Assembly: GCF_003755185.1 (NCBI RefSeq)
Contig: NZ_RKIC01000009.1
Coordinates: 186,001 to 250,000 of the forward strand
Direction of reading: 5' to 3'
From: Frigoribacterium sp. PhB24
GTDB taxonomy: Bacteria > Actinomycetota > Actinomycetes > Actinomycetales > Microbacteriaceae
DNA: 64,000 nucleotides
The notes under the pieces were generated by a model, which was not told the DNA's origin, searched no databases, and saw nothing but the letters and a program-made list of their open reading frames with translations. This document shows, one piece after another, positions 9,349 to 20,097 of the stretch (positions within the stretch are counted from its first letter, which is position 1; each line of letters starts with the position of its first letter). The translations under genes and the position numbers were made by a program.

Positions 9349-10899
9349 TTGAGCGCCCGGATCCCCCCGGTCCTTCGACCGGAACATCCGTCGGCGAGGT
9401 CACTCGCCCAACTGGTCAGCGAGTTCGGACTCGAGCACGAGGGTTCCCTCGACGGCATCGAGATCACCGGCATCACGCTGAGCACGGCGGACCTCCACCC
9501 CGGCGATCTGTACGTGGGCGTGCCCGGTGAGCACCGGCACGGCGCCGAGTTCGCCGAGCAGGCACGCGACGGTGGGGCCGTGGCCCTGCTGACCGACGCC
9601 GCCGGAGCCGAGCTGGCCCGGTCGAGCGGCCTGCCGGTCGTCCTCGTGGATTCGCCCCGGGCCGCGCTCGGGGAGCTCTCGGCGTGGATCTACCGCACCG
9701 ACAGCGACGACGCGCCCCTGCTGCTCGCGGTCACCGGTACCAACGGCAAGACCAGCACGTCCTACCTGCTCGAGGGCGTCCTGCGACAGCTGGGGCTCGT
9801 CACCGGCCTCAGCAGCACGGCCGAGCGCCACATCGGCGACCTCACCGTCGTCAGTCGCCTCACGACCCCCGAGGCCAGCGAGATGCACGCACTCCTCGCC
9901 CGCATGCGCGAGAGCGAGGTGCGTGCGGTGGCCGTCGAGGTCAGCGCGCAAGCCCTCAGTCGCAATCGCGTCGACGGCCTCGTCTTCGACGTCGCCGCGT
10001 TCACCAACCTGAGCCACGACCATCTCGACGACTACGCCGACATGGAAGAGTACTTCCACGCCAAACTGCCGTTGTTCCAGCCCGACCGGGCACGTCGTGC
10101 CGTCGTCTCCCTCGATTCGCCCTACGGGCAACGCGTCGTCGACAACGCCCGAATCCCGTTGACGACCATCACGATCCTGCCCGACGTCGAGGCCGACTGG
10201 ACGGTCGAGATCCTCGACGAGCAGGCCGCCTACACCGAGTTCCGCCTGTCCGGTCCTGAACAGCGCTCCCTCGTCACGCGCGTCCCGCTGATCGGATGGC
10301 ACATGGTCGCCAACGCGGCCCTGGCGATCGTCATGCTGGTCGAGGCGGGCTTCGAGCTCGAGGCCATCGGCCAGGCGCTCGACGCCGACGGCGGCATCGT
10401 GGCGTACCTCCCCGGACGCACCGAGCGCGTCTCGGGTGACACCGGACCGAGCGTCTACGTCGACTTCGGTCACAGCCCGGACGCGTTCCTGACGACCCTC
10501 GCCGCGGTGCGCACCTTCACGCCCGGCAAGGTCATCATGTTGTTCGGCGCCGACGGCGACCGTGACACGACCAAGCGAGGCGAGATGGCCCGGGTGGCCG
10601 CCGCCGGCTCCGACATCCTCGTCGTCACCGACCACCACCCCCGCTTCGAGGACCCGTCCTCGATCCGCAAGACCCTCGTCGACGCCGCGCGCAAGGCCTA
10701 CCCCGAGCACGAGATCCACGAGGTCAGTCCGCCCGAGGCCGCAATCCGTGCGGCCGTGGCCCTGGCCGGCGAGGGCGACTCGATCCTCTGGGCGGGTCCC
10801 GGCCACCAGGACTACCGCGACATCCGTGGCGAGCGCACCCCGTACTCCGCACGCGACGAAGCCCGCGCGGCCCTGCGCGAGGCCGGGTGGTCCGAGTGA
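9349..10899 (+). CDS. murE: UDP-N-acetylmuramoyl-tripeptide synthetase
   Basis: MurE adds the third amino acid to UDP-MurNAc-L-Ala-D-Glu. 516 residues with the ATP loop [10 protein letters not shown] (128-137), the YFHAKLPLF stretch and SPDAF. The motif that selects the third residue is DHHPR (428-432); enzymes using meso-diaminopimelate carry DNPR here, so the substrate is uncertain. Microbacteriaceae peptidoglycans vary at this position (Lys, Orn, Dab, Hse). I prefer the TTG at 9349, with AGAGGA five bases upstream; a GTG at 9331 overlapping the ftsI stop is the alternative. Confidence 0.94.
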   Translation: MSARIPPVLRPEHPSARSLAQLVSEFGLEHEGSLDGIEITGITLSTADLHPGDLYVGVPGEHRHGAEFAEQARDGGAVALLTDAAGAELARSSGLPVVLVDSPRAALGELSAWIYRTDSDDAPLLLAVTGTNGKTSTSYLLEGVLRQLGLVTGLSSTAERHIGDLTVVSRLTTPEASEMHALLARMRESEVRAVAVEVSAQALSRNRVDGLVFDVAAFTNLSHDHLDDYADMEEYFHAKLPLFQPDRARRAVVSLDSPYGQRVVDNARIPLTTITILPDVEADWTVEILDEQAAYTEFRLSGPEQRSLVTRVPLIGWHMVANAALAIVMLVEAGFELEAIGQALDADGGIVAYLPGRTERVSGDTGPSVYVDFGHSPDAFLTTLAAVRTFTPGKVIMLFGADGDRDTTKRGEMARVAAAGSDILVVTDHHPRFEDPSSIRKTLVDAARKAYPEHEIHEVSPPEAAIRAAVALAGEGDSILWAGPGHQDYRDIRGERTPYSARDEARAALREAGWSE

Positions 10900-12302
10900 T
10901 CGCCCTCACACCCCTCCGTGTCGCCGAGATCACCGGCGGACGCCTGGTCCACCCCGAGGAGGCGCGGGCCGCGACCGCGGTCGACGGCACGGTCGAGACC
11001 GATTCGCGTCTGGTCACCCCGGGGTCCGTCTTCTTCGCCCTGCGTGGTGAGGTCACCGACGGTCACCTCTTCGTCGGGGCGGCCACGGCGAACGGTGCCG
11101 CGCTCGTGGTCGCCGAGCGTGAGGTCGACACGACTGCGTCGCTCGTGGTCGTGGACGACGGAGTCGTCGCGCTGTCCCGCCTCGCCGCCGCCGTCGTCGA
11201 GCACGTCCGTGGTCTCGGTCGGTTGAAGGTCGTCGGCGTCACCGGCTCCAACGGCAAGACCAGCACGAAGAACATGCTGCGCGCCGTCCTCAGCGACGTC
11301 GCGCCCACGGTCGCGCCCGAGGGGTCCTTCAACAACCACGTCGGGGCACCGATCTCGATGCTCCGCATCGACGAGGCCACCGAGTACCTCGTGGTCGAGA
11401 TGGGCGCCAGTGGCCCGGGCGAGATCGCCCGGCTCGTCGAGATCGCCCGCCCCGACACCGGGGTCGTGCTGAAGGTCGGCCTCGCCCACGCGGACGGCTT
11501 CGGCGGCATCGAAGGCACGCGCGCGGCCAAGGCCGAGATGGTGACCGATCTGCCCGCCACGGGGACGGCAGTCCTCAACGCCGACGACGACCGCGTCGCC
11601 GGCATGGCGACCGTGACCGCCGCCCGGGTCGTGACCTTCGGGCAGAGCCCCGGGTCCGACTACCGGGCGTCCGACGTCGACGTCTCGGCTTCGGGCACCT
11701 CCTTCACCTTCGAGCACGGCAGCACGACTCGCCGCGTGTCGTTGCGCATCCTCGGTGAGCACCACGTCATGAACGCCCTGGCGGCGCTCAGTGTCGTCGG
11801 CGAGTGGGGAGTCGACCTCGATCGGGCCGTCACGGTCCTCGAGGGCGTGACCCGAGCCGAGCGCTGGCGCATGGAGGTCCTCGACGCCCCCGGCGGCGTG
11901 ACCGTCGTCAACGACGCCTACAACGCGAGCCCCGACTCGGTGGCCGCGGCGCTGAAGACCCTCGCCCAGATCACAGGCCCCGACCACCGTTCGGTGGCCG
12001 TCCTCGGTGAGATGGCCGAGCTCGGCGAGTACGCGCGAGACGAGCACGACCGCGTCGGCCGTCTGGTCGTCCGGCTCAACGTCCGCCAACTCGTGGTCGT
12101 CGGCCACGAGGCGCGACACATCCACATGGCGGCGGGCCTCGAGGGCTCGTGGGACGGAGAAAGCGTGCTGGTCGACACGATCGACGAGGCGTACGACCTC
12201 CTGCGGGGCACCCTGCGAGCCGGGGACGTCGTCCTCGTGAAGTCGTCCAAGTCGGCCGGCCTGCGCTTCCTCGGCGACCGCCTGGCCGGGGTGACGGCAT
12301 GA
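10896..12302 (+). CDS. murF: UDP-N-acetylmuramoyl-tripeptide-D-alanyl-D-alanine ligase
   Basis: MurF ligates D-Ala-D-Ala to the UDP-MurNAc-tripeptide. 468 residues with the ATP loop [10 protein letters not shown] (115-124), the [11 protein letters not shown] motif and [10 protein letters not shown] (339-348), which is characteristic of MurF. The GTG at 10896 overlaps the murE stop (GTGA), and its own stop overlaps the mraY start (ATGA), so the three genes are translationally coupled. Confidence 0.97.
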   Translation: MIALTPLRVAEITGGRLVHPEEARAATAVDGTVETDSRLVTPGSVFFALRGEVTDGHLFVGAATANGAALVVAEREVDTTASLVVVDDGVVALSRLAAAVVEHVRGLGRLKVVGVTGSNGKTSTKNMLRAVLSDVAPTVAPEGSFNNHVGAPISMLRIDEATEYLVVEMGASGPGEIARLVEIARPDTGVVLKVGLAHADGFGGIEGTRAAKAEMVTDLPATGTAVLNADDDRVAGMATVTAARVVTFGQSPGSDYRASDVDVSASGTSFTFEHGSTTRRVSLRILGEHHVMNALAALSVVGEWGVDLDRAVTVLEGVTRAERWRMEVLDAPGGVTVVNDAYNASPDSVAAALKTLAQITGPDHRSVAVLGEMAELGEYARDEHDRVGRLVVRLNVRQLVVVGHEARHIHMAAGLEGSWDGESVLVDTIDEAYDLLRGTLRAGDVVLVKSSKSAGLRFLGDRLAGVTA

Positions 12303-13402
12303 TCGCGCTGTTGATCGGCGGTGGGTTCTCCCTCGCCTTCACGCTGCTGATGACCCCCGCGTTCATCAAGCTCTTCCACCGACTCGGCTGGGGTCAGTTC
12401 ATCCGCGACGACGGCCCCCAGTCGCACCACACCAAGCGCGGCACGGCGACGATGGGCGGCATCGTCCTGATCATCGGTACCGTGCTCGGCTACTTCATCG
12501 GTCATCTGGTCGGCGGGGACGAGCTCACGCTCAGCGGGCTGCTCGTCCTGTTCATGATGGTCGGTCTCGGCGTGGTCGGATTCCTCGACGACTTCCTCAA
12601 GGTGCGCAACCAGCGCAGTCTGGGGCTCGGCGGGTGGGCGAAGATCGCGGGGCAGGTCGTGGTGGGGGCCGTGTTCGCCGTCCTGGCGCTCTCGTTCACG
12701 AACGACCGGGGTCTCGCCCCCGCCTCGACGATGATCTCCGGCCTGCGCGACATCCCGTGGCTCGATTTCATGTTCTTCGGCACGATCATCGGCGGTGGGT
12801 TGTTCCTGATCTGGGTCGTCCTGATCACCGTGAGCACGTCGAACGGCGTCAACGTCGCCGACGGCCTGGACGGACTCGCGACCGGTGCCTCGATCCTCGC
12901 GATCGCGTCGTACATCTTCATCGGCTTCTGGCAGAACAACCAGCTCTGCACCAGCGTCCGACTCGACGAGGCCACCCGTGCGGCCTGCTACCAGGTGGCG
13001 GATCCGCTCGACCTGGCGGTCGTCGCCGCCTGCATCTGCGGTGGTCTGATCGGATTCCTCTGGTGGAACACCTCTCCCGCCCAGATCTTCCTCGGTGACA
13101 CCGGGTCGCTGGGCCTGGGTGGCACGTTGGCCGCGCTGGCGATCCTCAGCCGTACCGAGCTGCTGCTCGTGCTCATCGGTGGACTGTTCATCGTCGTCAC
13201 GGGGTCGGTGATCCTGCAGCGCGCGTACTTCAAGATCACGAAGGGCAAGCGCATCTTCCTGATGAGCCCCCTGCATCACCACTTCGAGCTCAAGGGCTGG
13301 GCCGAGGTGACCGTCGTGGTCCGCTTCTGGATCATCGCCGGGCTCTTCGTCGCCGCCGGCGTCGGCACCTTCTACCTCGAATGGATCCTCCGCACCTCAT
13401 GA
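12299..13402 (+). CDS. mraY: Phospho-N-acetylmuramoyl-pentapeptide-transferase
   Basis: MraY transfers phospho-MurNAc-pentapeptide to undecaprenyl phosphate, making lipid I. 367 residues and about ten membrane segments. Conserved cytoplasmic motifs: [18 protein letters not shown] (37-54), [22 protein letters not shown] and the C-terminal [14 protein letters not shown], whose His cluster is diagnostic of MraY. Start ATG overlaps the murF stop; the stop overlaps murD. Confidence 0.98.
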   Translation: MIALLIGGGFSLAFTLLMTPAFIKLFHRLGWGQFIRDDGPQSHHTKRGTATMGGIVLIIGTVLGYFIGHLVGGDELTLSGLLVLFMMVGLGVVGFLDDFLKVRNQRSLGLGGWAKIAGQVVVGAVFAVLALSFTNDRGLAPASTMISGLRDIPWLDFMFFGTIIGGGLFLIWVVLITVSTSNGVNVADGLDGLATGASILAIASYIFIGFWQNNQLCTSVRLDEATRAACYQVADPLDLAVVAACICGGLIGFLWWNTSPAQIFLGDTGSLGLGGTLAALAILSRTELLLVLIGGLFIVVTGSVILQRAYFKITKGKRIFLMSPLHHHFELKGWAEVTVVVRFWIIAGLFVAAGVGTFYLEWILRTS

Positions 13403-14964
13403 GCGACGGCAGCACCGCCCCCCTCGTCGAACGACTGGCCGGGCTCGACAGCTGGCGTGCCGACTGGTCGGGTCTCCGCGTGGCCGTCCTCGGTCTCGGC
13501 TCGACCGGTTTCTCGGTGGCCGACACCCTGGCCGAACTGGGCGCCGACGTCCTCGTGGTGGCTCCCGCGGTCGATCCCGACAGGGCCGAACTGCTGCAGC
13601 TGATCGGGGCGCGTCTCGACGAGGTCGAATCCGTGGAGTCGCCCTCGTCGACGCTCACGGCCTTCGACGCCCAACTCGTCGTCGCCAGCCCCGGGTTCTC
13701 CCCGCATCACCCCCTCGTCCGGTGGGCGGTCGAGTCGGGGCTGGCCGTGTGGGGCGACGTCGAGCTGGCCTGGCGGGTCCGCGACAAAGCCGAGCGCGTG
13801 GCCGACTGGGTGCTCGTCACGGGAACGAACGGCAAGACCACGACGACGCAGTTGGCGGCCGCGATGGCCGCCGCCGACGGACGGCGTGTCGCACCCTGCG
13901 GCAACATCGGCGTCCCCGTCCTCGACGCGGTGCGCGACCCCGACGGTTTCGACCTGTTCGTCGTCGAGCTCTCGAGCCACCAACTGCACTACCTGCCCAC
14001 CGACGGGCCCGGTGCCCTCCGTCCCCGCGCCTCCGTCTGTCTGAACCTCGAGGCGGACCACCTCGAGTGGCACGGCGGCGCGGATGCCTACCGGGCCGCG
14101 AAGGCCAAGGTGTACGAGAACACGGTCGTGGCCTGTGTCTACAACAAGGCCGACGAGGCCACTCTCCGCATGGTCGAGGAGGCCGAGGTCGAAGAGGGCT
14201 GTCGCGCCGTCGGATTCGGGCTCGACGCCCCCGGGCCGAGCGAGGTCGGAATCGTGACGGGTGACGGCGTCGCCGTCCTGGCCGACCGTGCCTTCCTGGC
14301 CGCACGGCACACCCAGGCGCTCGAACTGACCACGCGCGAGGCCTTGCGGGGTGTCGGTCTCGGGGCCGACCACCTCGTCGAGGACGTGCTCGCCGCCGCC
14401 GCGCTCGTCCGCGCCGTGGGAGTCGCCCCCGTGTCGATCCGAGACGCCCTCGCCGGTTTCGCGGTCGACCACCATCGCACAGAGGTCGTGGCCGAGTCCG
14501 GCGGAGTGACGTGGGTCGACGACTCGAAGGCGACCAACCCCCATGCCGCGCGCGCCTCCCTGACGGCCTTCCCGTCGGTCGTGTGGATCGTCGGTGGCCT
14601 CTTCAAGGGCGTCGACGTCGAGCCACTCGTCCTCGAAGCGACGGGCGCGGTCCGGGCAGCGGTGTTCGTCGGGGTCGACCGGGAGCCGCTCCGGCGGGCC
14701 TTCTCCCGACACGCGCCCGGCATCCCCGTCTTCGAGGTGGACGCCACCGACACTGGGCAGGTGATGCCGACGGCCGTGCGCTTCGCTGCGAGCGTGGCCC
14801 GGCCCGGAGACACCGTGCTCCTCGCCCCGGCGGCGGCGTCCATGGACCAGTTCACCGACTACACGGCCCGAGGGCGATCCTTCGCCCAGGCCGTACACGA
14901 GCACTTGAGGGGTGACGTCGATGGCCAACCCGCCGTCCAGCCTCCCGCGCCGCCGACCGACTGA
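13399..14964 (+). CDS. murD: UDP-N-acetylmuramoylalanine-D-glutamate ligase
   Basis: MurD adds D-Glu to UDP-MurNAc-L-Ala. 521 residues: N-terminal UDP-binding Rossmann domain ([17 protein letters not shown]), ATP loop [10 protein letters not shown] (140-149), the central [10 protein letters not shown] and [13 protein letters not shown] in the C-terminal domain. I chose the ATG at 13399, which overlaps the mraY stop (ATGA); an ATG at 13381 is possible. The 3' end overlaps ftsW by 44 bases. Confidence 0.97.
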   Translation: MSDGSTAPLVERLAGLDSWRADWSGLRVAVLGLGSTGFSVADTLAELGADVLVVAPAVDPDRAELLQLIGARLDEVESVESPSSTLTAFDAQLVVASPGFSPHHPLVRWAVESGLAVWGDVELAWRVRDKAERVADWVLVTGTNGKTTTTQLAAAMAAADGRRVAPCGNIGVPVLDAVRDPDGFDLFVVELSSHQLHYLPTDGPGALRPRASVCLNLEADHLEWHGGADAYRAAKAKVYENTVVACVYNKADEATLRMVEEAEVEEGCRAVGFGLDAPGPSEVGIVTGDGVAVLADRAFLAARHTQALELTTREALRGVGLGADHLVEDVLAAAALVRAVGVAPVSIRDALAGFAVDHHRTEVVAESGGVTWVDDSKATNPHAARASLTAFPSVVWIVGGLFKGVDVEPLVLEATGAVRAAVFVGVDREPLRRAFSRHAPGIPVFEVDATDTGQVMPTAVRFAASVARPGDTVLLAPAAASMDQFTDYTARGRSFAQAVHEHLRGDVDGQPAVQPPAPPTD

Positions 14965-16228
14965 ACCGAGTCGGACGCGCCGTGGGCCGGTCGAGCCGAC
15001 CGACGAGGCGTCGAGCGGCCTGGGGTCCTCGAAGCGCACCGCCGGTGCGGTGGTCCGCGTCAAGAAGCTCTTCGCGGCCGAGACGGGCTCGTACTTCGTG
15101 ATCCTCGGCACGACGTTGTTCATGGTCGTGCTGGGCCTCGTCATGGTGCTCTCGTCGTCGTCGGTCGAGCAGTACATCTCGTCCCAGCACACCTCGTTCT
15201 TCGGCGCATTCATCCGACAGAGCACCTACGCCGCGGTCGGCATCCCGCTGATGCTCATCGTGTCCCGCCTGCCCGTGTCGTTCTTCAAGCGGTGGGCCTG
15301 GCACATCCTGGGCGCGACGGTCGTGTTGCAGCTGCTGGTCTTCTCGCCCCTGGGCTACGAGAGCGGCGGCAACCGCAACTGGGTCAACTTCGGGGCGTTC
15401 ACCGCCCAGCCGTCCGAGGCCGTGAAGCTCGCTCTCGCCCTGTGGCTCGGCATGATCCTCTCGGTCAAGCGAGATCTGCTCGACGACTGGAAGCACCTTG
15501 CCATCCCGCTCGTGCCCGTCGCGGGCGTCGCGATCGGCCTCGTCGTGCTCGGTGGCGACCTCGGGACGACCATGATCATGCTGTTGCTGGTCTTCGCGGC
15601 CGTCTGGTTCGCCGGGGTGCGCCTTCGCTACCTGCTGGCGCCGCTCGCGTTCCTCGCGGTCGTCGTGCCCCTGATCGCCCAGGGGTCGAGCTCTCGCAAC
15701 TCTCGGATCGCCGCCTGGCTGTCCGGATGCACCGACTCCACTCAGTACCAGGCCGAGTGCTGGCAGACCCTCCACGGCACCTGGGCGCTGGCCTCCGGGG
15801 GACTCTTCGGCGTCGGCCTGGGAAACTCGAAGTCGAAGTGGTCCTGGCTGCCCGAGGCCGACAACGACTTCATCTTCGCCATCATCGGCGAAGAGCTCGG
15901 GCTGATCGGGGCGATCGTCGTGCTGGCGTTGTTCATCGTCCTCGCCGTCGGGTTCGTCAAGATCATCCGTCGCACGAACGACCCCTTCGTCCGCGTGACG
16001 ACCGGGGCCATCACGGCGTGGATCATCGGCCAGGCGCTCGTCAACATCGCGGTCGTGCTGGGGTTGCTGCCGGTGCTCGGTGTTCCTCTGCCCCTCATCT
16101 CGGCGGGCGGGTCCGCGTTGATTGTCACCCTCGTGGCCATCGGCGTGGTGCTCTCGTTCGCGCGGGTCCCCGACGAGGGCGACGCGCGGCAGGGGCTCCC
16201 GCGACAGCGGGTAGGGTCTCTGCGGTGA
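14921..16228 (+). CDS. ftsW: Lipid II polymerase FtsW (SEDS family)
   Basis: SEDS glycosyltransferase polymerising lipid II at the septum with FtsI. 435 residues, about ten membrane segments after a basic, Pro/Ser-rich cytoplasmic N-terminus of 50 residues. Signatures: SGGNRNWVNFGAFTAQPSEA, KLALALWLG, and the C-terminal PLPLISAGGSALIV. The ATG at 14921 has GAGGGGTGAC upstream; a GTG at 14912 is in frame but badly placed relative to it. The stop overlaps the GTG of murG. Confidence 0.96.
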   Translation: MANPPSSLPRRRPTEPSRTRRGPVEPTDEASSGLGSSKRTAGAVVRVKKLFAAETGSYFVILGTTLFMVVLGLVMVLSSSSVEQYISSQHTSFFGAFIRQSTYAAVGIPLMLIVSRLPVSFFKRWAWHILGATVVLQLLVFSPLGYESGGNRNWVNFGAFTAQPSEAVKLALALWLGMILSVKRDLLDDWKHLAIPLVPVAGVAIGLVVLGGDLGTTMIMLLLVFAAVWFAGVRLRYLLAPLAFLAVVVPLIAQGSSSRNSRIAAWLSGCTDSTQYQAECWQTLHGTWALASGGLFGVGLGNSKSKWSWLPEADNDFIFAIIGEELGLIGAIVVLALFIVLAVGFVKIIRRTNDPFVRVTTGAITAWIIGQALVNIAVVLGLLPVLGVPLPLISAGGSALIVTLVAIGVVLSFARVPDEGDARQGLPRQRVGSLR

Positions 16229-17340
16229 CGACGTATCTCCTCGCCGGCGGTGGCACCGCCGGGCACGTGAACCCGCTCCTCGCCGTGGCCGATCGGCTCC
16301 GTCGACGAGAACCCGACGCGACCGTCCTCGTCCTCGGCACGGCCGAGGGGCTGGAGGCCCGTCTCGTCCCGCAGCGTGGGTACGAGTTGCTCACCGTGCC
16401 CCGGCTTCCCTTCCCCCGGAAGCCATCGGCGGCGGCACTGCGCTTCCCGCGCCGGCTCGCCGATGCGATCGACGGCATCCGCTCGTTGCTCGCCCAGCAC
16501 GACGTGGACGTCGTCGTGGGGTTCGGCGGCTACGCGGCCGCTCCCGCCTACGTCGCCGCGTGGCGGTCGAAGGTCCCCGTGGTCGTCCACGAGGCCAATG
16601 CGAAGCCGGGCATGGCGAACGTGCTCGGGTCCTTCCTCTCGTCGCACGTCGGTGTCGTGTTCCGGTCCACCCGTCTCCGAGGTGGCAGGCAGGTCGGCAT
16701 GCCGCTGCGCGACGAGATCGAGACGCTCGACCGACGGGCACGCCGCGACGAGGCCGTCCTGGCGTTCGACCTCGACCCCGCACGGCCCACCCTGCTCGTC
16801 ACGGGCGGCTCGACCGGTGCGCGCCGACTCAACGAGACCATGTCCCGGGCCGCCGTCAGCGTGCTCGGCGCCGGCTGGCAGATCCTGCACATCACCGGCG
16901 AGAAGTCCGATCTCACCTCGACCGATCTCGAGGGCCATCACCTGATGCGCTACTGCGACCGCATGGACCTCGCCCTCTCGGCTGCGGACTTCGTCGTCTC
17001 GCGAGCGGGCTCGGCCACGGTGAGCGAGCTCACGGCCCTCGGCCTGCCCTCGGTGCTCGTGCCCTACCCGGTGGGCAACGGTGAGCAACGACACAACGCC
17101 ACCGACGTCGTCGGTGCCGGGGGGGCGTTGCTGGTCGCCGACGCCGACTTCACGCCCGCGTGGGTCGAGCGCACGCTCGTCCCACTATTGCTCGACCGTG
17201 CCGTCGTGGCCGACATGGCGGTCCGTGCCGCGTCGGTCGGGGTTCGGGACGGAACCGACCGCACGGTCGACCTCGTCCTCGACGCCGTCGGCCGCGCCTC
17301 CTCGTCATCCATCGACCCCGACCTCAGCGAGAGATCATGA
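16225..17340 (+). CDS. murG: UDP-N-acetylglucosamine-N-acetylmuramyl-(pentapeptide) pyrophosphoryl-undecaprenol N-acetylglucosamine transferase
   Basis: MurG converts lipid I to lipid II at the inner face of the membrane. 371 residues of GT-B fold: the N-terminal glycine loop [17 protein letters not shown] (6-22), GFGGYAAAP, the [11 protein letters not shown] motif, and the C-terminal donor site [24 protein letters not shown] start overlaps the ftsW stop and ATGA joins it to murC. A decamer copy (17293-17302) encodes GRASSS in the C-terminal tail, outside the fold. Confidence 0.97.
   Translation: MTTYLLAGGGTAGHVNPLLAVADRLRRREPDATVLVLGTAEGLEARLVPQRGYELLTVPRLPFPRKPSAAALRFPRRLADAIDGIRSLLAQHDVDVVVGFGGYAAAPAYVAAWRSKVPVVVHEANAKPGMANVLGSFLSSHVGVVFRSTRLRGGRQVGMPLRDEIETLDRRARRDEAVLAFDLDPARPTLLVTGGSTGARRLNETMSRAAVSVLGAGWQILHITGEKSDLTSTDLEGHHLMRYCDRMDLALSAADFVVSRAGSATVSELTALGLPSVLVPYPVGNGEQRHNATDVVGAGGALLVADADFTPAWVERTLVPLLLDRAVVADMAVRAASVGVRDGTDRTVDLVLDAVGRASSSSIDPDLSERS
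17293..17302 (+). repeat. Decamer repeat within the murG tail
   Basis: CGCGCCTCCT followed by CGTC. It shares 15 bases with the copy at 44974 and lies in the last 15 codons of murG, past the conserved fold. Confidence 0.5.
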
Positions 17341-18767
17341 TCAAGCCCGACCTCGACCAGCCGATCCCCACCGAACTCGGTGCCGTCCACTTCGTCGGCA
17401 TCGGCGGCTCGGGCATGAGCGGCATCGCCCGCGTGTTCCTCGCCGCCGGCCACCGGGTCACCGGGTCGGACGTCCGTGACAGCGCGGCCGTGGAGTCCCT
17501 TCGGGCCCTGGGTGCCGAGATCGCCATCGGGCACGACGCCGCCAACGTGGGCGGCGCGGACACGCTCGTCGTGACCGGGGCTCTCTGGCAGGACAACCCC
17601 GAATACCAGCTCGCCTTGACGAAGGGGTTGCCGGTCCTCCACCGCTCGCAGGCTCTCGCCTGGCTCATCGGGACGCAGCGACTCGTCTCGGTCGCCGGTG
17701 CACACGGCAAGACCACGTCGACCGGCATGATCGTCACCGCCCTGCTCGCCGCCGGGCACGACCCGAGTTTCGTGAACGGGGGCGTCATCCAGTCCCTGGG
17801 CGTGAGCGCCCGTGGCGGCGACGACGAGCTGTTCGTGGTCGAGGCCGACGAGTCCGACGGGTCGTTCCTGCTCTACGACACCTCGGTCGCCCTGATCACG
17901 AACGTCGATGCCGACCACCTCGACCACTACGGCTCGCACGAGGCGTTCGACGATGCCTTCGTCCGGTTCGCCTCCGCCGCACGCGAGTTCGTCGTCGTCT
18001 CGAGCGACGACGCCGGTGCGGTGCGTGTCGCCGGTCGTCTCGACCACCCGCGCGTCGTGACCTTCGGCGAGGCCACCGACGCCGACGTGCGCCTGAGCGA
18101 CGTCGCCTCGACCGGCCCGGTCTCCTTCACCCTGCACGCCGAGGGGCGATCGTGGCCCGTGCAGTTGCGGGTCCCCGGGCGGCACAACGCGGTGAACGCC
18201 ACGGGCGCCTTCGCGGTCCTCGTCGGCCTGGGGGTCGAACCCGAGGCGGCCATCGCCGGTCTCGAGACGTTCGGTGGCACCGAGCGCCGATTCGAGCTGC
18301 ACGGCGTCGTCCGCGGCGTCAGCGTGTACGACGACTACGCGCACCACCCGACCGAGGTCGCGGCGGCCCTCCAGGCCGCGCGCTCGGTCGTCGGCGAGGG
18401 ACGGCTCATCGCGGTGCACCAGCCGCACCTCTACAGTCGGACGCGGATGATGGCCGGCGAGTTCGCCGAGACCTACGAGCGTCTCGCGGACCACACCATC
18501 GTGCTCGACGTCTACGGTGCCCGCGAGGACCCCGAGCCCGGGGTCACCGGTGCGCTCGTGTCCGACCGTTTCGCGGACTCCGGTCGCGTCGACTTCGTGG
18601 CCGACTGGCAGGCTGCGGCAGACCGTACGGCCGAGGTCGCGCGCGAGGGGGATTTCGTGATCACGCTCGGCTGCGGCGACGTGTACCGCATCGTGCCGCA
18701 GTTGCTCGGATCGCTGGACGCGGCCCACGAGCCCGTCGTCGCCGTCGCGGAGGAGTCCGCGGAGTGA
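17337..18767 (+). CDS. murC: UDP-N-acetylmuramate-L-alanine ligase
   Basis: MurC attaches L-Ala to UDP-MurNAc, the first peptide-stem step. 476 residues: N-terminal [15 protein letters not shown] (17-31), ATP loop [11 protein letters not shown] (119-129), then ADESDGSF and [10 protein letters not shown], the MurC signature. ATG overlaps the murG stop. The gap to ftsQ is only 37 bases. Confidence 0.97.
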   Translation: MIKPDLDQPIPTELGAVHFVGIGGSGMSGIARVFLAAGHRVTGSDVRDSAAVESLRALGAEIAIGHDAANVGGADTLVVTGALWQDNPEYQLALTKGLPVLHRSQALAWLIGTQRLVSVAGAHGKTTSTGMIVTALLAAGHDPSFVNGGVIQSLGVSARGGDDELFVVEADESDGSFLLYDTSVALITNVDADHLDHYGSHEAFDDAFVRFASAAREFVVVSSDDAGAVRVAGRLDHPRVVTFGEATDADVRLSDVASTGPVSFTLHAEGRSWPVQLRVPGRHNAVNATGAFAVLVGLGVEPEAAIAGLETFGGTERRFELHGVVRGVSVYDDYAHHPTEVAAALQAARSVVGEGRLIAVHQPHLYSRTRMMAGEFAETYERLADHTIVLDVYGAREDPEPGVTGALVSDRFADSGRVDFVADWQAAADRTAEVAREGDFVITLGCGDVYRIVPQLLGSLDAAHEPVVAVAEESAE

Positions 18768-18804
18768 CCTGTCACACCAGGTCCGTGGCCTCGGGGAGCC
18801 TCCG

Positions 18805-19959
18805 GTGAAGCGGCCCGACGGATTCGACGAGCCGGAAGCCGCCGAGGTCGCGCCCGCGGCTCCGTCCAGACGTCGCCGGGGCCGGGACGCCGACGCGACC
18901 GGGCCCGTTCCCGTCGTCGGCGGTGCGCGACCGCGTGGCGAGAACGGCGGCGCGACGATCGCGGATCGTGCCGACGACGCATCCCGCGCGTCGTCCTCCC
19001 CGTCCTCGCTGAGGGATCGTCTCGGGACTGTCGCCGGGGCCCCCTCGGCCTTGCGTGGCCGACTGACGAAGCCCGCGCCTCCCGAGCCGGCCGGATCACC
19101 GAGGGCGACTGCCGTCGGCTCGGAGCCGCCGCGCATCGACGCGCCCGACGGCACGGCCGCCGAGGCCAGAGAGAGAGCCGTCGCCGCCCGCCGACAGGCT
19201 CGCAGGGCGTCGAGCGAACGGAGGCGCGTCGAACGCGTCGAGGTCCGTCGCTTCACGCGACGCAGCCGACACCGTCGGGCGACCCTGGTCTCGCTCGGGG
19301 CCGTCGTGCTCCTCCTCGTCGCGTCCGTCGCGGTCGCCGTGTTCTCGCCGTTGCTGTCGTTGCAGACCATCCGCGTCGAAGGGACGGATCGCGTCGACGC
19401 CTCGGCCGTTCGGACCGCGTTGGACGGGCAGATCGGCACACCCCTCGCGTTGATCGATTTCGACGAGGTCACCCGTGAGCTCGCGGCCTTCCCCCTGATC
19501 GCCAGCTACGTGACCGAGACGGCTCCGCCGCACACGCTGGTCGTGCGCATCCAGGAGCGGCAGCCCGTCGCCACGGTCGCCGCGGGGGACGGCTTCGAGC
19601 TCGTCGACCCGGCCGGTGTCGTGGTGCAGAGGCTCGACGCCCGGCAAGAGGGAGTGCCTCTCGTCGACGTCGGGGGAGCGGCCCTCGACGGCCCGGCGTA
19701 CCGGTCCGTCGCCGAGGTGCTGCTGGCACTGCCGGTCACGCTGCGTTCGACCGTCGGCACCGTGACCGCGTCGACGGCCGACGACGTGACCCTGCAGCTC
19801 ACCTCCGGTGAACGGGTCGTGTGGGGCAGCGCCGACGAGTCGGCGAAGAAGGCGCAGGTGCTCGCGGGGCTGATCGCGGACCAGGCACGGCGCGACCCGG
19901 GCGCGAGCGTCGAGTACGACGTGTCCGCTCCCGACAACGGGATCATCAGGACGAGATGA
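18805..19959 (+). CDS. ftsQ: Cell division protein FtsQ
   Basis: A bitopic division protein of 384 residues. A long charged, Ala/Arg-rich cytoplasmic region (1-155) precedes one membrane helix (161-181) and an extracytoplasmic POTRA domain starting with LQTIRVEGTDRVDASAVRTAL, then the FtsQ beta domain (RIQERQPVATV; FELVDPAGVV). It is expected to assemble with FtsL and FtsB and to couple the Z ring to septal synthesis. The GTG at 18805 has GGGGAG upstream. The cytoplasmic extension is long but common in Actinobacteria. Confidence 0.93.
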   Translation: MKRPDGFDEPEAAEVAPAAPSRRRRGRDADATGPVPVVGGARPRGENGGATIADRADDASRASSSPSSLRDRLGTVAGAPSALRGRLTKPAPPEPAGSPRATAVGSEPPRIDAPDGTAAEARERAVAARRQARRASSERRRVERVEVRRFTRRSRHRRATLVSLGAVVLLLVASVAVAVFSPLLSLQTIRVEGTDRVDASAVRTALDGQIGTPLALIDFDEVTRELAAFPLIASYVTETAPPHTLVVRIQERQPVATVAAGDGFELVDPAGVVVQRLDARQEGVPLVDVGGAALDGPAYRSVAEVLLALPVTLRSTVGTVTASTADDVTLQLTSGERVVWGSADESAKKAQVLAGLIADQARRDPGASVEYDVSAPDNGIIRTR

Positions 19960-20053
19960 GAGGGTGTGTTCGCGACACGCTGGCCGCCCTGGCGACAGCG
20001 CCTGCAGCGCACCCATACCTTGTGAGTGCAGAACTTGCATACCATGTACAACT

Positions 20054-20082
20054 TTGACCTTCAACTGCAGAGTTAAGGTTCA
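20054..20082 (+). promoter_or_regulatory. Imperfect palindrome and possible promoter upstream of ftsZ
   Basis: TTGACC (20054-20059) begins an imperfect palindrome in which ACCTTCAACT faces AGTTAAGGTT around GCAG. The 138-bp ftsQ-ftsZ gap is the longest inside the mur-fts block, and GGAGG precedes the ftsZ GTG. A dedicated ftsZ promoter with an operator-like element is likely, but no matching -10 is convincing. Confidence 0.5.
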
Positions 20083-20097
20083 AGCGGAGGCCCGGAC

